A stretch of 64,000 nt of DNA. Source: Novosphingobium sp. 9 (GTDB lineage: Bacteria > Pseudomonadota > Alphaproteobacteria > Sphingomonadales > Sphingomonadaceae). Below the pieces are notes generated by a model. The model saw only the letters and a list, made by a program, of their open reading frames with translations. It was not told where the DNA came from and searched no databases. Made by a program: the position numbers and the translations under genes. This document shows positions 34,175 to 44,222 of the stretch, in pieces; position 1 is the first letter of the stretch, and every line of letters begins with the position of its first letter. The stretch covers positions 124,001 to 188,000 of the forward strand of contig NZ_CP022707.1 of NCBI RefSeq assembly GCF_025340265.1, written 5' to 3'.

Positions 34175-35179
34175 TCACGGGCCGGCGACGGGAAAGGTCA
34201 GTTCGAACCAGAAACGGTTTCCCGCCGGGCGATTGACCACCCCGACTTCGCGGTCATACTTGAAAAGGATTCCCCCCTTCTTGAATAGATCATATTCGAT
34301 CTGCGGACCGATGCCAAACTCGCGCCCCTTGAAGCCGCCATCGACAGGCATCCCATCGACCGTATCGTCGCCGAGTTGCTGGTGCCAATAGCCTTGAACC
34401 GCGAGCCGCAACTTCGGCAGGCTGTCGAAGGGACGCAAGTGAACGCTCTGATCAATATTGATCGCCGAGCCCGAATGGTAATGCGTGGCACTGTTGGTGG
34501 TGTTGAACTCGCTGACGATCGCCGTGGAAATCTCGACCTTCGGGTTGGGGAACCAGGTCATGAAAATATCCGGCGCGAAGGTCCAATAATTATACCCGAG
34601 ATTGGCTAGGCGATTCTTGTTGTAGCTGCCGGTCGGCGCCCAGATATCCATCCCGCCGTAGATGAAGAAATTATGCCGGTCATTGGCATAAGTGACGTAG
34701 AGCGGTTCAATATCGATATCGGCAAAGCCGGTGGCGCTGTCGCGGTGGCCCGCGGCATTGATGCTCTGGCCGACGAAAGTCGTGATGATGCCGCTGGAAA
34801 GGTGGATGTTCTTCGAGATGTTCACCGGATAGGTATAAACGAGGCGCGGCGCTTCGACCTTTATGTCGGCCTTGAAATCGGGAACCACCGGCTTGCCATT
34901 TTCACCGGGCAGTCCGGTGACATCGTAATATTGCGAGTAGCTGAAGAACTGGAGGTCACCAGGGGCTGGCAATATGCCAGTCAGCACGGTGTTCACCCCG
35001 TTGGGATAATGGCTGAGACCGTTCTCGCTCGCCTGTGCGCCGGTGGGCAGCAGAATGGCGAGTATGCCGCCCAGCACCAGCCTGCGGCTTTTGCACCGCC
35101 CCCCGATCCGCATCGCTGCCTTCGCACCGGCGCGGCCAATCAGGGCATGGCTCGGGATTCCATCGGAAGACCTTTTCAT
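34175..35179 (-). CDS. Phenol MetA-pathway outer-membrane channel family protein
   Basis: 334-residue outer-membrane beta-barrel of the family often found beside aromatic degradation genes, thought to aid uptake of hydrophobic substrates. It has a signal peptide ending LLPTGAQA, then SENGLSHYPNGVNTVLTGILPAPGDLQFFSYSQYY, the family hallmark, alternating beta strands, and a C-terminal aromatic end (RFWFELTFPV). The ATG at 35179 has AGGAGAGG upstream on the - strand; a longer frame to 35290 lacks one. It is divergent from the GMC dehydrogenase gene, with two palindromic operator candidates between them. Confidence 0.85.
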   Translation of the reverse strand: MKRSSDGIPSHALIGRAGAKAAMRIGGRCKSRRLVLGGILAILLPTGAQASENGLSHYPNGVNTVLTGILPAPGDLQFFSYSQYYDVTGLPGENGKPVVPDFKADIKVEAPRLVYTYPVNISKNIHLSSGIITTFVGQSINAAGHRDSATGFADIDIEPLYVTYANDRHNFFIYGGMDIWAPTGSYNKNRLANLGYNYWTFAPDIFMTWFPNPKVEISTAIVSEFNTTNSATHYHSGSAINIDQSVHLRPFDSLPKLRLAVQGYWHQQLGDDTVDGMPVDGGFKGREFGIGPQIEYDLFKKGGILFKYDREVGVVNRPAGNRFWFELTFPVAGP

Positions 35180-35301
35180 TTCGGCAGCCCTCTCCTGCGG
35201 CCTTGCATGGCCGCCTTTGCGCGTCGATCGAGATATTGTCCCTCGTCGATCGTCTCGCTCAAATGAGCCGTAGCGCGCGATTTCGCGCAAGCTGGCGTGA
35301 C

Positions 35302-35318
35302 CCGATAATGACTATCGG
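35302..35318. promoter_or_regulatory. Candidate LysR operator 1 (CCGATA-N5-TATCGG)
   Basis: Perfect 6-bp palindrome CCGATA/TATCGG with spacer ATGAC in the divergent promoter region between the channel and GMC dehydrogenase genes. Same core as the site at 35350-35366; related sites precede the LysR gene and the Rieske oxygenase gene. Confidence 0.6.
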
Positions 35319-35349
35319 CATTTCTGGGATGGCAGGGGAGCGGCCAATG

Positions 35350-35366
35350 CCGATAGCGACTATCGG
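35350..35366. promoter_or_regulatory. Candidate LysR operator 2 (CCGATA-N5-TATCGG)
   Basis: Same palindrome with spacer GCGAC; extended by one more base pair each side (GCCGATAG ... CTATCGGC). Centre is 48 bases from operator 1, so the two lie on about the same helical face if the regulator binds as a tetramer. Confidence 0.62.
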
Positions 35367-35527
35367 CAGGCTTGCATTGCGTCTTTCGGTAGTGCGGGCG
35401 AGGCATCGGGCAGCGAAAACAGGCGCCATTGCCCAAGCGATGGTCAAAAGGGACGAGCGATGCTGAAACCGGACTTATCTAGAACCCGTGCCATCATCCG
35501 ACTGGCGATCGGGCCGGGGTGCCGCCG

Positions 35528-37129
35528 ATGAGCGGGGCCTTCGATTATATCGTGGTCGGTGCCGGCAGCGCGGGCTGCGTCACCGCCGGGCGGCTGGTCG
35601 GCGAGCATGGCGCGCGGGTGCTGTTGCTCGAACAGGGGCCGGGTGACAGCCATGCCGTTATCCGGATGCCGGCGGGCAGCTTCAAAATGCTTTTCGCGCC
35701 GAGCCCCTTCGTCAAGCATTATGCCAGCGTACCGCAGTCCGAACTCGCAGGGCGCTCGGTCTCGGTGCCGCAGGGCAATGTCGTGGGCGGCGGTAGTTCG
35801 GTCAATGTCATGGCCTATACGCGCGGCTCGCGCCTTGATTACCAGCGCTGGGACGAGGCGCTGGGCGGTGGCTCAGGCTGGGACTGGGAGGGGCTGCTGC
35901 CCTATTTCCGCCGGCAGGAGGGGCATGTGCGGCTCGACAACGTGGCGCATGGCGGATCGGGACCGCTCAAGGTGCGTGATCCCAATTACCTCGCGCCAAT
36001 TGCCGGTGTGTTCCTCAAGACAATGCAGCGCCTGGGCCTGCCTTTCCGCGATGACTTCGCCGGTGGCGACCTGCATGGCATCGGGTATATCCCCACCACC
36101 ATCGACGGAGCGAAACGGTGCAGCGCGGCCGACGCTTTCCTGCGCCCGGTACAGGGCGACGCGCGGCTGACGCTGGTATGCAAGGCGCAGGTGACGCGGC
36201 TTCTGCTTGAGGGCTCCCGCGTGATTGGCGTCGAATATGCCGAGGGCGGCAAACTGCACCGCGCCACCGCCTCAGCCGAGGTGGTCCTTGCAGCGGGCGC
36301 CTTCGCTACGCCGAAGCTGCTGATGCTTTCCGGCATCGGCCCGGCTGATCACCTGCGCGAGCATGGCATTGCGGTCGCCGCCGATCTTCCCGGCGTCGGG
36401 CAGAACCTGCAGGATCACAATGTCACCTTCCTCACCGCCGAGACGCGGGGAAATTACGGGTATTACCGTGCCGACAAGGGGCGCAATCTTGTGCGCAACC
36501 TGCTGCATTACGGCCTGTTCGGCGGCGGCCCCATCGCCTCGAACGGCGCCGAGACGATGGGTTTCGTCAATCTGACCGATCCCTCGGCCGATCCCGATAT
36601 CCAGCTCTATTGCCTTGGCGTGATGTGGCCGGGCCTTGCCGCCGAGCAGCAGAAGCCGGGGCTGACGCTGATGGCCAATCTGGTCAAGCCGCTCTCGCGC
36701 GGGGCGGTACGGCTGCGCTCGGCCGATCCGGCCGAGGACCCCCTGGTCGACCTGGGCTGGTTGCGCGACACTTCGGACGAGGACCGGCTGCTCAGGGCAC
36801 TGCGCTATCTGCGCGAGATTGCCGCGACCGACCCGCTCGCCTCGATCATTTCCGCCCCGCGCCTGCCCGATCCACAGGTCACCGATGACGCGGGCCTGCG
36901 TGCCTTTATCCGCAGCAGCACCGAGAGCAATTATCATCCCGTCGGCACCTGCCGCATGGGGCGTGACGGTGACCCGATGGCGGTGCTCGATGCACGGCTG
37001 CGGCTGCGCGGCATCGAGGGTCTCCGGGTCTTCGATGCCTCGATGATGCCGGTGATCCCTTCTGCCAACACCAATGCGACGGTGATGGCCGCCGCCGACA
37101 AAGGCGTCGATCTGATGATGTCCGGCTGA
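35528..37129 (+). CDS. GMC-family FAD alcohol dehydrogenase/oxidase
   Basis: 533-residue flavoprotein oxidising an alcohol to an aldehyde. The FAD-binding start reads DYIVVGAGSAGCVTAGRL, followed by GMC signature 1 (VPQGNVVGGGSSVNVMAYTRG) and signature 2 (LAAGAFATPKLLMLSGIGP). The C-terminal catalytic region is YHPVGTCRMG ... VPS-like VIPSANTNATVMAAADKG, with the His and Asn typical of choline-dehydrogenase-like enzymes. ATG 35528 is preferred over GTG 35519 because of the upstream GGGG. It is followed by an aldehyde dehydrogenase, so an alcohol-aldehyde-acid sequence is likely. Confidence 0.92.
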   Translation: MSGAFDYIVVGAGSAGCVTAGRLVGEHGARVLLLEQGPGDSHAVIRMPAGSFKMLFAPSPFVKHYASVPQSELAGRSVSVPQGNVVGGGSSVNVMAYTRGSRLDYQRWDEALGGGSGWDWEGLLPYFRRQEGHVRLDNVAHGGSGPLKVRDPNYLAPIAGVFLKTMQRLGLPFRDDFAGGDLHGIGYIPTTIDGAKRCSAADAFLRPVQGDARLTLVCKAQVTRLLLEGSRVIGVEYAEGGKLHRATASAEVVLAAGAFATPKLLMLSGIGPADHLREHGIAVAADLPGVGQNLQDHNVTFLTAETRGNYGYYRADKGRNLVRNLLHYGLFGGGPIASNGAETMGFVNLTDPSADPDIQLYCLGVMWPGLAAEQQKPGLTLMANLVKPLSRGAVRLRSADPAEDPLVDLGWLRDTSDEDRLLRALRYLREIAATDPLASIISAPRLPDPQVTDDAGLRAFIRSSTESNYHPVGTCRMGRDGDPMAVLDARLRLRGIEGLRVFDASMMPVIPSANTNATVMAAADKGVDLMMSG

Positions 37130-37173
37130 CCCTGACTGCCGAGCCCATTGTCCCTGCCAAGAGGAGCATAATC

Positions 37174-38640
37174 ATGTCACCATTCCGGCCCGAGGCCGAA
37201 CTTAGCGAAGCCCTGCGCGGCGGTTTCTTGATCGATGGCGCCTGGCAGGCCCCGAAGGAAGGGCGGCAGGTCGACATCGTTTCGCCCGATACCGGCGAGT
37301 GCCTGCTCCGCCTGCCGCTTGCCGGGCCGGACGATGTCGATGCCGCGATCCGCGCCGCGCGTGCGGCCTTCGACCATGGTCCCTGGCCGCGCATGAGCGG
37401 CGCCGAGCGCGGCGAGGTAATCGCCCGCATCGCCGAAGGCCTGCGCGCGCACGCCGACCTGTTGGCCCGCCTGTGGACCGCGCAGATCGGCGCACCAGTT
37501 AGCTTTGCGCGGATGTTTGCAGGCTTCGCCGCACCGGTCTTCAATTATTTCGCCGATCTCGCGGGCCATTACGCCTTCGAGGAGACCCGACCCTCGCTGA
37601 CCGGCACCGCCCATATCCGGCGCGACCCGGTGGGCGTCGCCGGGCTGATCGTGCCGTGGAACGCTGCCTTGCCGCTTCTGTCCTTCAAGCTGGCAGCGGC
37701 ACTGGCGGCGGGCTGCACAGTGGTGGTCAAGGCGCCGGTCGAGACGCCGCTCGAAGCGCTGGTGATTGCCGAGATAGCGGCCGCGGCGGGGCTGCCGGCA
37801 GGCGTGCTCAATGTAGTGACCGGCGACCGCGCCGAGGGCGAGCGGATCGTCGCCTCGCCATTGATCGACAAGATCAGCTTCACCGGCAGCACCACGGCGG
37901 GCAAGGCGGTTGCGCGGGCCTGCATCGAGCGCATGGCGCGTTTTACGCTGGAACTGGGCGGCAAGTCGGCGGCGGTGCTGCTGGACGATGTACGACTGGA
38001 CAAGGTGTTGCCGGTGCTGGCGCCCTTCACCATGCCGCTTTCGGGGCAGATCTGCTTCGCGCAGACGCGCATCCTCGCGCCGCGCACGCGCTATGATGAA
38101 GTGGTGGCGGCCTATGCCGGCGTCATGCAGGGGTTGACGGTCGGCGATCCCTGGGCCGAAACCACGCATCTCGGCCCGCTCGCCAATGCACGGCAATTCA
38201 CGCGCGTTTCCGATTACGTGGGCATCGGCCAGAGCGAGGGCGCGCGGCTGGTCTGTGGCGGCGGACGCCCCAAGGGTCTCGATCGCGGCTTCTTCTTCTC
38301 ACCCACTGTCTTTGCCGATGTCACCCCCGACATGCGGATCGCCCGCGAGGAGGTGTTCGGCCCTGTGGTGGTGGTGATGGCCTATGAGGACGAAGCCGAT
38401 GCCTTGCGCATCGCCAATGCGACGGATTACGGCCTGACCGGCACGGTGTTCACCGAGGACCCTGCGCGCGGCGCCGCCTTCGCGCGGGGGATCGACGCAG
38501 GCGCGGTCACCGTCAACGGGCTAGAGATCGTGCCCGGCGTGCCGTTCGGCGGCACGAAACAATCGGGTATAGGGCGCGAGGGTGGTCCGGAAGGGCTGGA
38601 AGCCTATCTCGAGAGTCGGGTGGTCACCGTACCGGCGTGA
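37174..38640 (+). CDS. NAD(P)-dependent aldehyde dehydrogenase
   Basis: 488-residue ALDH superfamily enzyme. Rossmann motif VAGLIVPWNAALPLLSFKLAAALAAGCTVVVK, catalytic Glu in FTLELGGKSAAVLL, catalytic Cys in LSGQICFAQTRI, and EEVFGPVVVVM near the end are all present. A GAGGAG ribosome site precedes ATG 37174. It most likely oxidises the aldehyde made by the preceding GMC enzyme; the aromatic context suggests a benzaldehyde-type substrate, which is inference. Confidence 0.94.
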   Translation: MSPFRPEAELSEALRGGFLIDGAWQAPKEGRQVDIVSPDTGECLLRLPLAGPDDVDAAIRAARAAFDHGPWPRMSGAERGEVIARIAEGLRAHADLLARLWTAQIGAPVSFARMFAGFAAPVFNYFADLAGHYAFEETRPSLTGTAHIRRDPVGVAGLIVPWNAALPLLSFKLAAALAAGCTVVVKAPVETPLEALVIAEIAAAAGLPAGVLNVVTGDRAEGERIVASPLIDKISFTGSTTAGKAVARACIERMARFTLELGGKSAAVLLDDVRLDKVLPVLAPFTMPLSGQICFAQTRILAPRTRYDEVVAAYAGVMQGLTVGDPWAETTHLGPLANARQFTRVSDYVGIGQSEGARLVCGGGRPKGLDRGFFFSPTVFADVTPDMRIAREEVFGPVVVVMAYEDEADALRIANATDYGLTGTVFTEDPARGAAFARGIDAGAVTVNGLEIVPGVPFGGTKQSGIGREGGPEGLEAYLESRVVTVPA

Positions 38641-38703
38641 GTGTTGCCCAGCGCGGGGGAGACTTGGCACGGCCTTTCCCACGCCCAAAGAACCGAAAAA
38701 AGT

Positions 38704-38717
38704 AGATAGTGATTATT
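38704..38717. promoter_or_regulatory. Candidate LysR operator 3, upstream of the regulator gene
   Basis: GATAGTGATTAT at 38705-38716 matches the core of operator 2 (GATAGCGACTAT) except for two C-to-T changes. It is about 110 bases upstream of the LysR start, a place for autoregulation. Confidence 0.4.
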
Positions 38718-38825
38718 CGCGACAACGGGTTTACGCTGCCACGCCTGATCCCCTAGCTTGCCCGGCCAAGAGGATGCTGCAAGACGCGGGACCACCCGCG
38801 CGGCGATAGTGAGAGGTCAGATGCG

Positions 38826-39752
38826 GTGGAACTGCGCGATTTCGACCTGAATTTGCTACTGGTGATGGATGCCCTGTTCGAGGAAGGCACGCTGACGCGC
38901 GCCGCCCAAAGGCTGCGGCTGAGCCAGCCCACCATCAGCGCGGCGCTTGCCAAACTGCGCAGCCAGTTGGGGGACGAGCTGTTCATCCGTGCGAGCGGCA
39001 GCATGCAGCCCACGGCACGCGCGCAGGCCTTGCGGCCCGCCATAACCGGCATCCTGCAATCCGTGCGCAGCGATGTGCTGGCGCAGGCGGATTTCGCGCC
39101 ATCGACCTATCATGGCACGATCACGCTCAGCCTCTCGGATATAGGCGAGCTGGAGTTCCTGCCACGCCTGCTGGCCCTGCTCGAGGCCGAGGCGCCGGGC
39201 GCGCGGCTGCGCTCGGTAGTGGCCAATCCGCAGGATCTCGCGGCGATGATGGATGCAGGCGAGGTCGATCTGGCTATCGGCTATTTCCCCGATCTGGTCA
39301 CCGCTGTGTTCAAGCAGCAGCTGCTGTTCCGCCATGGCAGCGCCTGTATCGTGCGCAACGACCATCCGACGATCCGCAAGACTTTGACTCTGGAGGACTA
39401 TCTGGCGGCGCGTCATATCGCCGTGGCGCCGGCCGGGCGGCTGCGCGATGTGGTGGAGGCAACGCTCGCCGCGCAGCATCTGCACCGGGAGGTGGCGCTG
39501 GAGATTCCGCATTTCATCAATCTGCCGTTTCTCGTCGAGGCGTCCGATCTGGTGGCTACGGTACCACAGCCGCTGGCGCAGCAGTTCGCGCGGATCTGCG
39601 CATTGCGCGTCTTCGAGGTGCCTTTCGCGGTGCCGGCGCTGGAGATCAAGCAGCTCTGGCACAAGCGTTATGACGGGCATCCCCGCCTGCAATGGCTGCG
39701 CCGGATCGTCGCACGGGTGATCCAGAACCGGCCGCATCTCGGCGTGGCCTGA
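38826..39752 (+). CDS. LysR-family transcriptional regulator, GTG start
   Basis: 308-residue regulator. The N-terminal winged helix reads LRDFDLNLLLVMDALFEEGTLTRAAQRLRLSQPTISAALAKLRSQLGDELFIR, a NodD/LinR-type LysR start. The rest is a periplasmic-binding-like effector domain. It lies between the dehydrogenase pair (+) and the oxygenase/ring-cleavage genes (-) and probably controls both plus the channel gene through the GATA-N5-TATC palindromes. The inducer would be an aromatic substrate or intermediate. Confidence 0.9.
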   Translation: MELRDFDLNLLLVMDALFEEGTLTRAAQRLRLSQPTISAALAKLRSQLGDELFIRASGSMQPTARAQALRPAITGILQSVRSDVLAQADFAPSTYHGTITLSLSDIGELEFLPRLLALLEAEAPGARLRSVVANPQDLAAMMDAGEVDLAIGYFPDLVTAVFKQQLLFRHGSACIVRNDHPTIRKTLTLEDYLAARHIAVAPAGRLRDVVEATLAAQHLHREVALEIPHFINLPFLVEASDLVATVPQPLAQQFARICALRVFEVPFAVPALEIKQLWHKRYDGHPRLQWLRRIVARVIQNRPHLGVA

Positions 39753-39773
39753 ATCACCCGGCAGGCGCCCGTT

Positions 39774-41028
<1,255 letters not shown>

Positions 41029-41045
41029 GGCATGGCTCCGCCTGA

Positions 41046-42011
41046 TCACAGGTCGAGGACGAGCAGCGGCGTCTTCGCGCGCGAGCAGCAAGGCGTGAAC
41101 TGATCGTTGCTCGCGTGTTCCGCCGCGGTCATGAACATGTCGCGGTGATCGGGGATGCCTTCGAGCACGCGGGTGACACAGGTGCCGCACACGCCTTGCT
41201 CGCAGGAGACCGGCAAATCGATGCCCTGAGCCGCCAGCGCGTCGATCACCGGCTGGTCTGCGGCGACCGCAATGCGCTGGCCGGTGCTCGCGATCTCGAC
41301 GGTGAAGGCGCCATCCGCCGCCGTGGCTTCATGCGCTGTCGCGGCGAAGAATTCACGGTGCAGCGCAGCCTCGGGGAAGCCGGCGGCCTGCGCCGCGCCT
41401 AGCACCGCGTCGATGAAGCCGGCCGGGCCGCAGACATAGACATGCGCGCCTTCAGGCGCCTCCGCCAGCGCCGCGGCCAGATCGAGCGGGCCGCCGGCCT
41501 CGTCGTCGAAGTGGCATTGGGCCTGCTCCGCGAAGGGGGACGCGGTGATCCGGTCGAGGAAGGCGGCGCTCGCCCGGCTACGGCAGGCGTAATGCAGCGC
41601 GAAAGGCGTGCCCAGTGCCGACAGAGTTTCCGCCATGGCGAGGATCGGGGTGATACCGATGCCGCCGGCGAACAACAGGTGATGCGGTGCTTCGGCGGCG
41701 AGCGGGAAATGGTTGCGCGGCGCACTCACATGCAGGACATCGCCTTCATGCAGTTTTTCCGCCATGCTCGCGCTGCCGCCGCGCGAGGCGACCTCGCGCA
41801 GCACGGCGATGACATAGCGGTGGCGCTCGGCCGGCGCGTTGCACAGCGAATACTGCCGGATCAGTCCGGGCGCGGCTTCGACATCGATATGGGCGCCGGC
41901 GGTGAAGCCGGGCAATTCGGCGCCGTCGTCGGCGACCAGTTCGAAGCCGGAGACGTTGTCCGCCTCGGCCCATTTGCGTGCCACGCGCAGCGGTATCTGG
42001 GTAGTGTTCAT
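41046..42011 (-). CDS. Oxygenase reductase, VanB/PobB type (FMN, NAD, 2Fe-2S)
   Basis: 321-residue single-polypeptide reductase passing electrons from NADH to a Rieske oxygenase. Domains in order: FMN/FAD-binding barrel (HIDVEAAPGLIRQYSLCNAPAE, RYVIAVLREV), NAD-binding (HHLLFAGGIGITPILAMAETL, VYVCGPAGFIDAVL), and C-terminal plant-type ferredoxin (PVSCEQGVCGTCVTRVLEG plus a later CC) with the cluster cysteines. Start at ATG 42011; the longer frame has no support. It is downstream of and co-directional with the oxygenase. Confidence 0.93.
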   Translation of the reverse strand: MNTTQIPLRVARKWAEADNVSGFELVADDGAELPGFTAGAHIDVEAAPGLIRQYSLCNAPAERHRYVIAVLREVASRGGSASMAEKLHEGDVLHVSAPRNHFPLAAEAPHHLLFAGGIGITPILAMAETLSALGTPFALHYACRSRASAAFLDRITASPFAEQAQCHFDDEAGGPLDLAAALAEAPEGAHVYVCGPAGFIDAVLGAAQAAGFPEAALHREFFAATAHEATAADGAFTVEIASTGQRIAVAADQPVIDALAAQGIDLPVSCEQGVCGTCVTRVLEGIPDHRDMFMTAAEHASNDQFTPCCSRAKTPLLVLDL

Positions 42012-42066
42012 GGGATTTCCAGTTCTGTAGGGCGCCGGCCGCGCGGGCACGGCGCCCCGGGATGCA

Positions 42067-43374
42067 TCAGAGCGGCGCGAGCGCGAAAAGCGCTGGGTCT
42101 TTCGCGAGTTTCTCGACGAAAGCCTCCTTGCTCTCGCCTTCTGCCAGGTTGGCGGTAATCACCACCACGTCGGTCAGGTCGCTCGCTGCCGCGTCGCGGA
42201 ACACGCCGCGCGGGTCTTCGCCGGCGGCCACGGCCTGGCAGCCCTCGTCGAGCATACGGCGGGCGCGGACGATGGCGATGTCCGAAGAGGAGAGGTGTTC
42301 GTCTCTCTGATCGTGCACCTGGCCCTGGCTCTGGGTGATGACCACGTCATGCACCGAGAAGCACGGGCCGAGGCCAAGGTAATAACCGGCCTCCATCGAG
42401 GCGCGATCCTGGCCGTAGAGCGTCTCGGCGGTCCGGGTCATGCGATCGGTGCCGGGCAGCTTTTCGGCGCGATACTGGGTATCCAGCGCCTCCTTGGCGA
42501 GTTCGCCACTGCGGTGGAAGATGAACTCCCAGCGCCAGTGATGCTCGTTGTCGACCGGGACGTCCCACAACATGGTCGCGCCGCCCTCGCCAAGATCACC
42601 CTCGAAGCCGCCCACCGCGCAGGCATTGGGCATCACGAAATTGGTGACACGCAGCGAATTGCCACCCTCGGACAAGGCGCGCGTGGTGTAGATGCGGATG
42701 CCGAAACGTGTGTCCTCGACAGAGATTTGCGGGCGGGCGGTGTTCGAGAAGATGCCCCAGCGCGCCTGCATGTCGGCGCTGCCAAGCTCGATCTGGTGCA
42801 GATAGGACGTGTGCACCGGGTCGATGTTACCCTCGCTGGCCTGCAACCAGTTGGACTCGCCGAACCAGCGGCAAGTGTAGCGATAGGCCTGATCGCCGCG
42901 CAGAGCCGGAAAATCGGGAAACGGCGGCGCCTCGCCCGGCCCCAGATAGAGCCAGAAGGCGCCGGCCGCCTCATGCACCGGATAGGCGCGGGCCTTGATG
43001 CGGTGCTTCGCGGTGGGCGAGGCTTCGGCGGGCTGATCGAGCACGCTGCCGGCGCCATCGAACAGCCAGCCGTGGTAAGGGCAGCGTAGCCCGTCGCTCT
43101 CGACGCGGGCCAGCGCAAGATCGGCGCAGCGATGCGCGCATTTGCGATCGAGCGCTCCGACCTTGCCCGAACCATCGCGAAACAGCACGAGATCATCGCC
43201 CATGATGCGCAGGGGCAGCGGCGCGGCGCCTTCGGGCAGGTCGGTCACCAGCGCGACCGGCTGCCAGTAGCGGCGCAGCAACTCGCCTGCGAGCGTGCCG
43301 GAATTGGTGTCGGTGAGATATTGGTAGCGGCTGCGCGGATTGCGCGTGTCAGTATTGATCGGGGCGGTTGCCAT
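42067..43374 (-). CDS. Rieske non-haem iron aromatic oxygenase, phthalate/phenoxybenzoate-dioxygenase type
   Basis: 435-residue oxygenase alpha subunit. The Rieske centre uses C79-x-H81 and C98-x-x-H101 (KCAHRCAD, CPYHGWLF). The mononuclear iron site is NWLQASEGNIDPVHTSYLH, with H188 and H193 and bridging D185. The NWxQ...EG pattern places it with the phthalate 4,5-dioxygenase/PobA group rather than benzene dioxygenases, so no beta subunit is expected. GGAGGATCTGAC precedes ATG 43374. With the reductase and LigAB it could make and cleave protocatechuate; the true substrate (a carboxylated or methoxylated aromatic) is not determined. Confidence 0.92.
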   Translation of the reverse strand: MATAPINTDTRNPRSRYQYLTDTNSGTLAGELLRRYWQPVALVTDLPEGAAPLPLRIMGDDLVLFRDGSGKVGALDRKCAHRCADLALARVESDGLRCPYHGWLFDGAGSVLDQPAEASPTAKHRIKARAYPVHEAAGAFWLYLGPGEAPPFPDFPALRGDQAYRYTCRWFGESNWLQASEGNIDPVHTSYLHQIELGSADMQARWGIFSNTARPQISVEDTRFGIRIYTTRALSEGGNSLRVTNFVMPNACAVGGFEGDLGEGGATMLWDVPVDNEHHWRWEFIFHRSGELAKEALDTQYRAEKLPGTDRMTRTAETLYGQDRASMEAGYYLGLGPCFSVHDVVITQSQGQVHDQRDEHLSSSDIAIVRARRMLDEGCQAVAAGEDPRGVFRDAAASDLTDVVVITANLAEGESKEAFVEKLAKDPALFALAPL

Positions 43375-44222
43375 GTCAGATCCTCCATAATACCCGCCAG
43401 CGTTTTCCGCTGTTCTCGGGATTGGCTCGGAATCTAGGGCGGCCCGCAGCCCTAAACCACGCAAGATCGCCGATGACGGCTATCAGGGAATTGCGGTTAC
43501 AGAACCAAAACCGGCTTCTCTCCCGGTGGTTTGTGGGGGAGAAAGCCACTCAATGAAGGTGTAAAAAACACTTAGGGAGGCGTCCGTGTCGGCGGCTGGC
43601 GATGATAAGGACTGGTCGTGCAACATCGGCGGTTGAATGTCGGAGAAAGGTCAGTTTTTCTAGAACGCAACGCCTGGACTGGGACTTTGTGCTCGGTCCG
43701 GTTTGGAGCGCCAAAGTGGCAATAGCGGACCCTGGAACGGCGAGACTGTATGTTTCGATGCTATGGGTCACCGACTAAAACATCTTAGGATCACGATGGA
43801 CTGGCATGCGCGATGCGCGTCCGCTCAGTCACCGACGGCCTAGTGCTCAGTTGGGCGCAGTTCGATCGACGGGCGCCTAAAGCTTCAGTACCGCCCACGC
43901 CTCCTCGATAATGATGTTGGCACTGACCGGGTCTGATCTGGTCAGCTCAATAAAAGCCTTGCCGCATGCAGTGTGCGGCGCATGGGGTCCTGTGAGGTCA
44001 GCGATAACGTCCAGCGCCCGGCTCCGGATGATTTTGGTGCGCCCGTTGGCCACTAGCTCGAGTTGGCTGGCGAGCGAGCGGATCAGGCGGGAGCGGTCTG
44101 TGCGAGGCCACGGAAGTAGAGTGGATTGACGAAAATCGATGGCTATAAATCGCAAAAAGCCATAGGCTCGCTTCGAATTGGGGGTGTATCGGCCCGCTCG
44201 GCTCGGTACAGAAGGTTTTATA
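43375..44222. other. 848-bp region without a convincing gene; one doubtful frame on -
   Basis: Upstream part holds the Rieske promoter region and an imperfect GGCTT.../...AAGCC hairpin near 43512-43548. A - strand frame at 43877-44338 encodes a sequence whose C-terminal half (LVANGRTKIIRSRALDVIADLTG ... ANIIIEEAWAVLKL) looks protein-like, but it lacks a good start and its first part runs antisense into the ATPase gene. It may be a gene remnant. No other signal was seen. Confidence 0.5.
43470..43487. promoter_or_regulatory. Candidate LysR operator 4, upstream of the Rieske oxygenase
   Basis: CCGATGACGGCTATCAGG resembles operators 1 and 2: GAT, five variable bases, CTATC, then GG. Ten of 13 core positions match operator 1. 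It is about 96 bases upstream of the oxygenase start. Confidence 0.35.

Noticed and set aside
35519..35527. GTG 35519 as start of the GMC dehydrogenase
   Set aside because: ATG 35528 fits the upstream GGGG ribosome site better and begins directly before the FAD-binding motif.
43550..43771. 73-codon - strand frame upstream of the Rieske oxygenase
   Set aside because: No ribosome site, odd composition and no recognised motif; probably chance.
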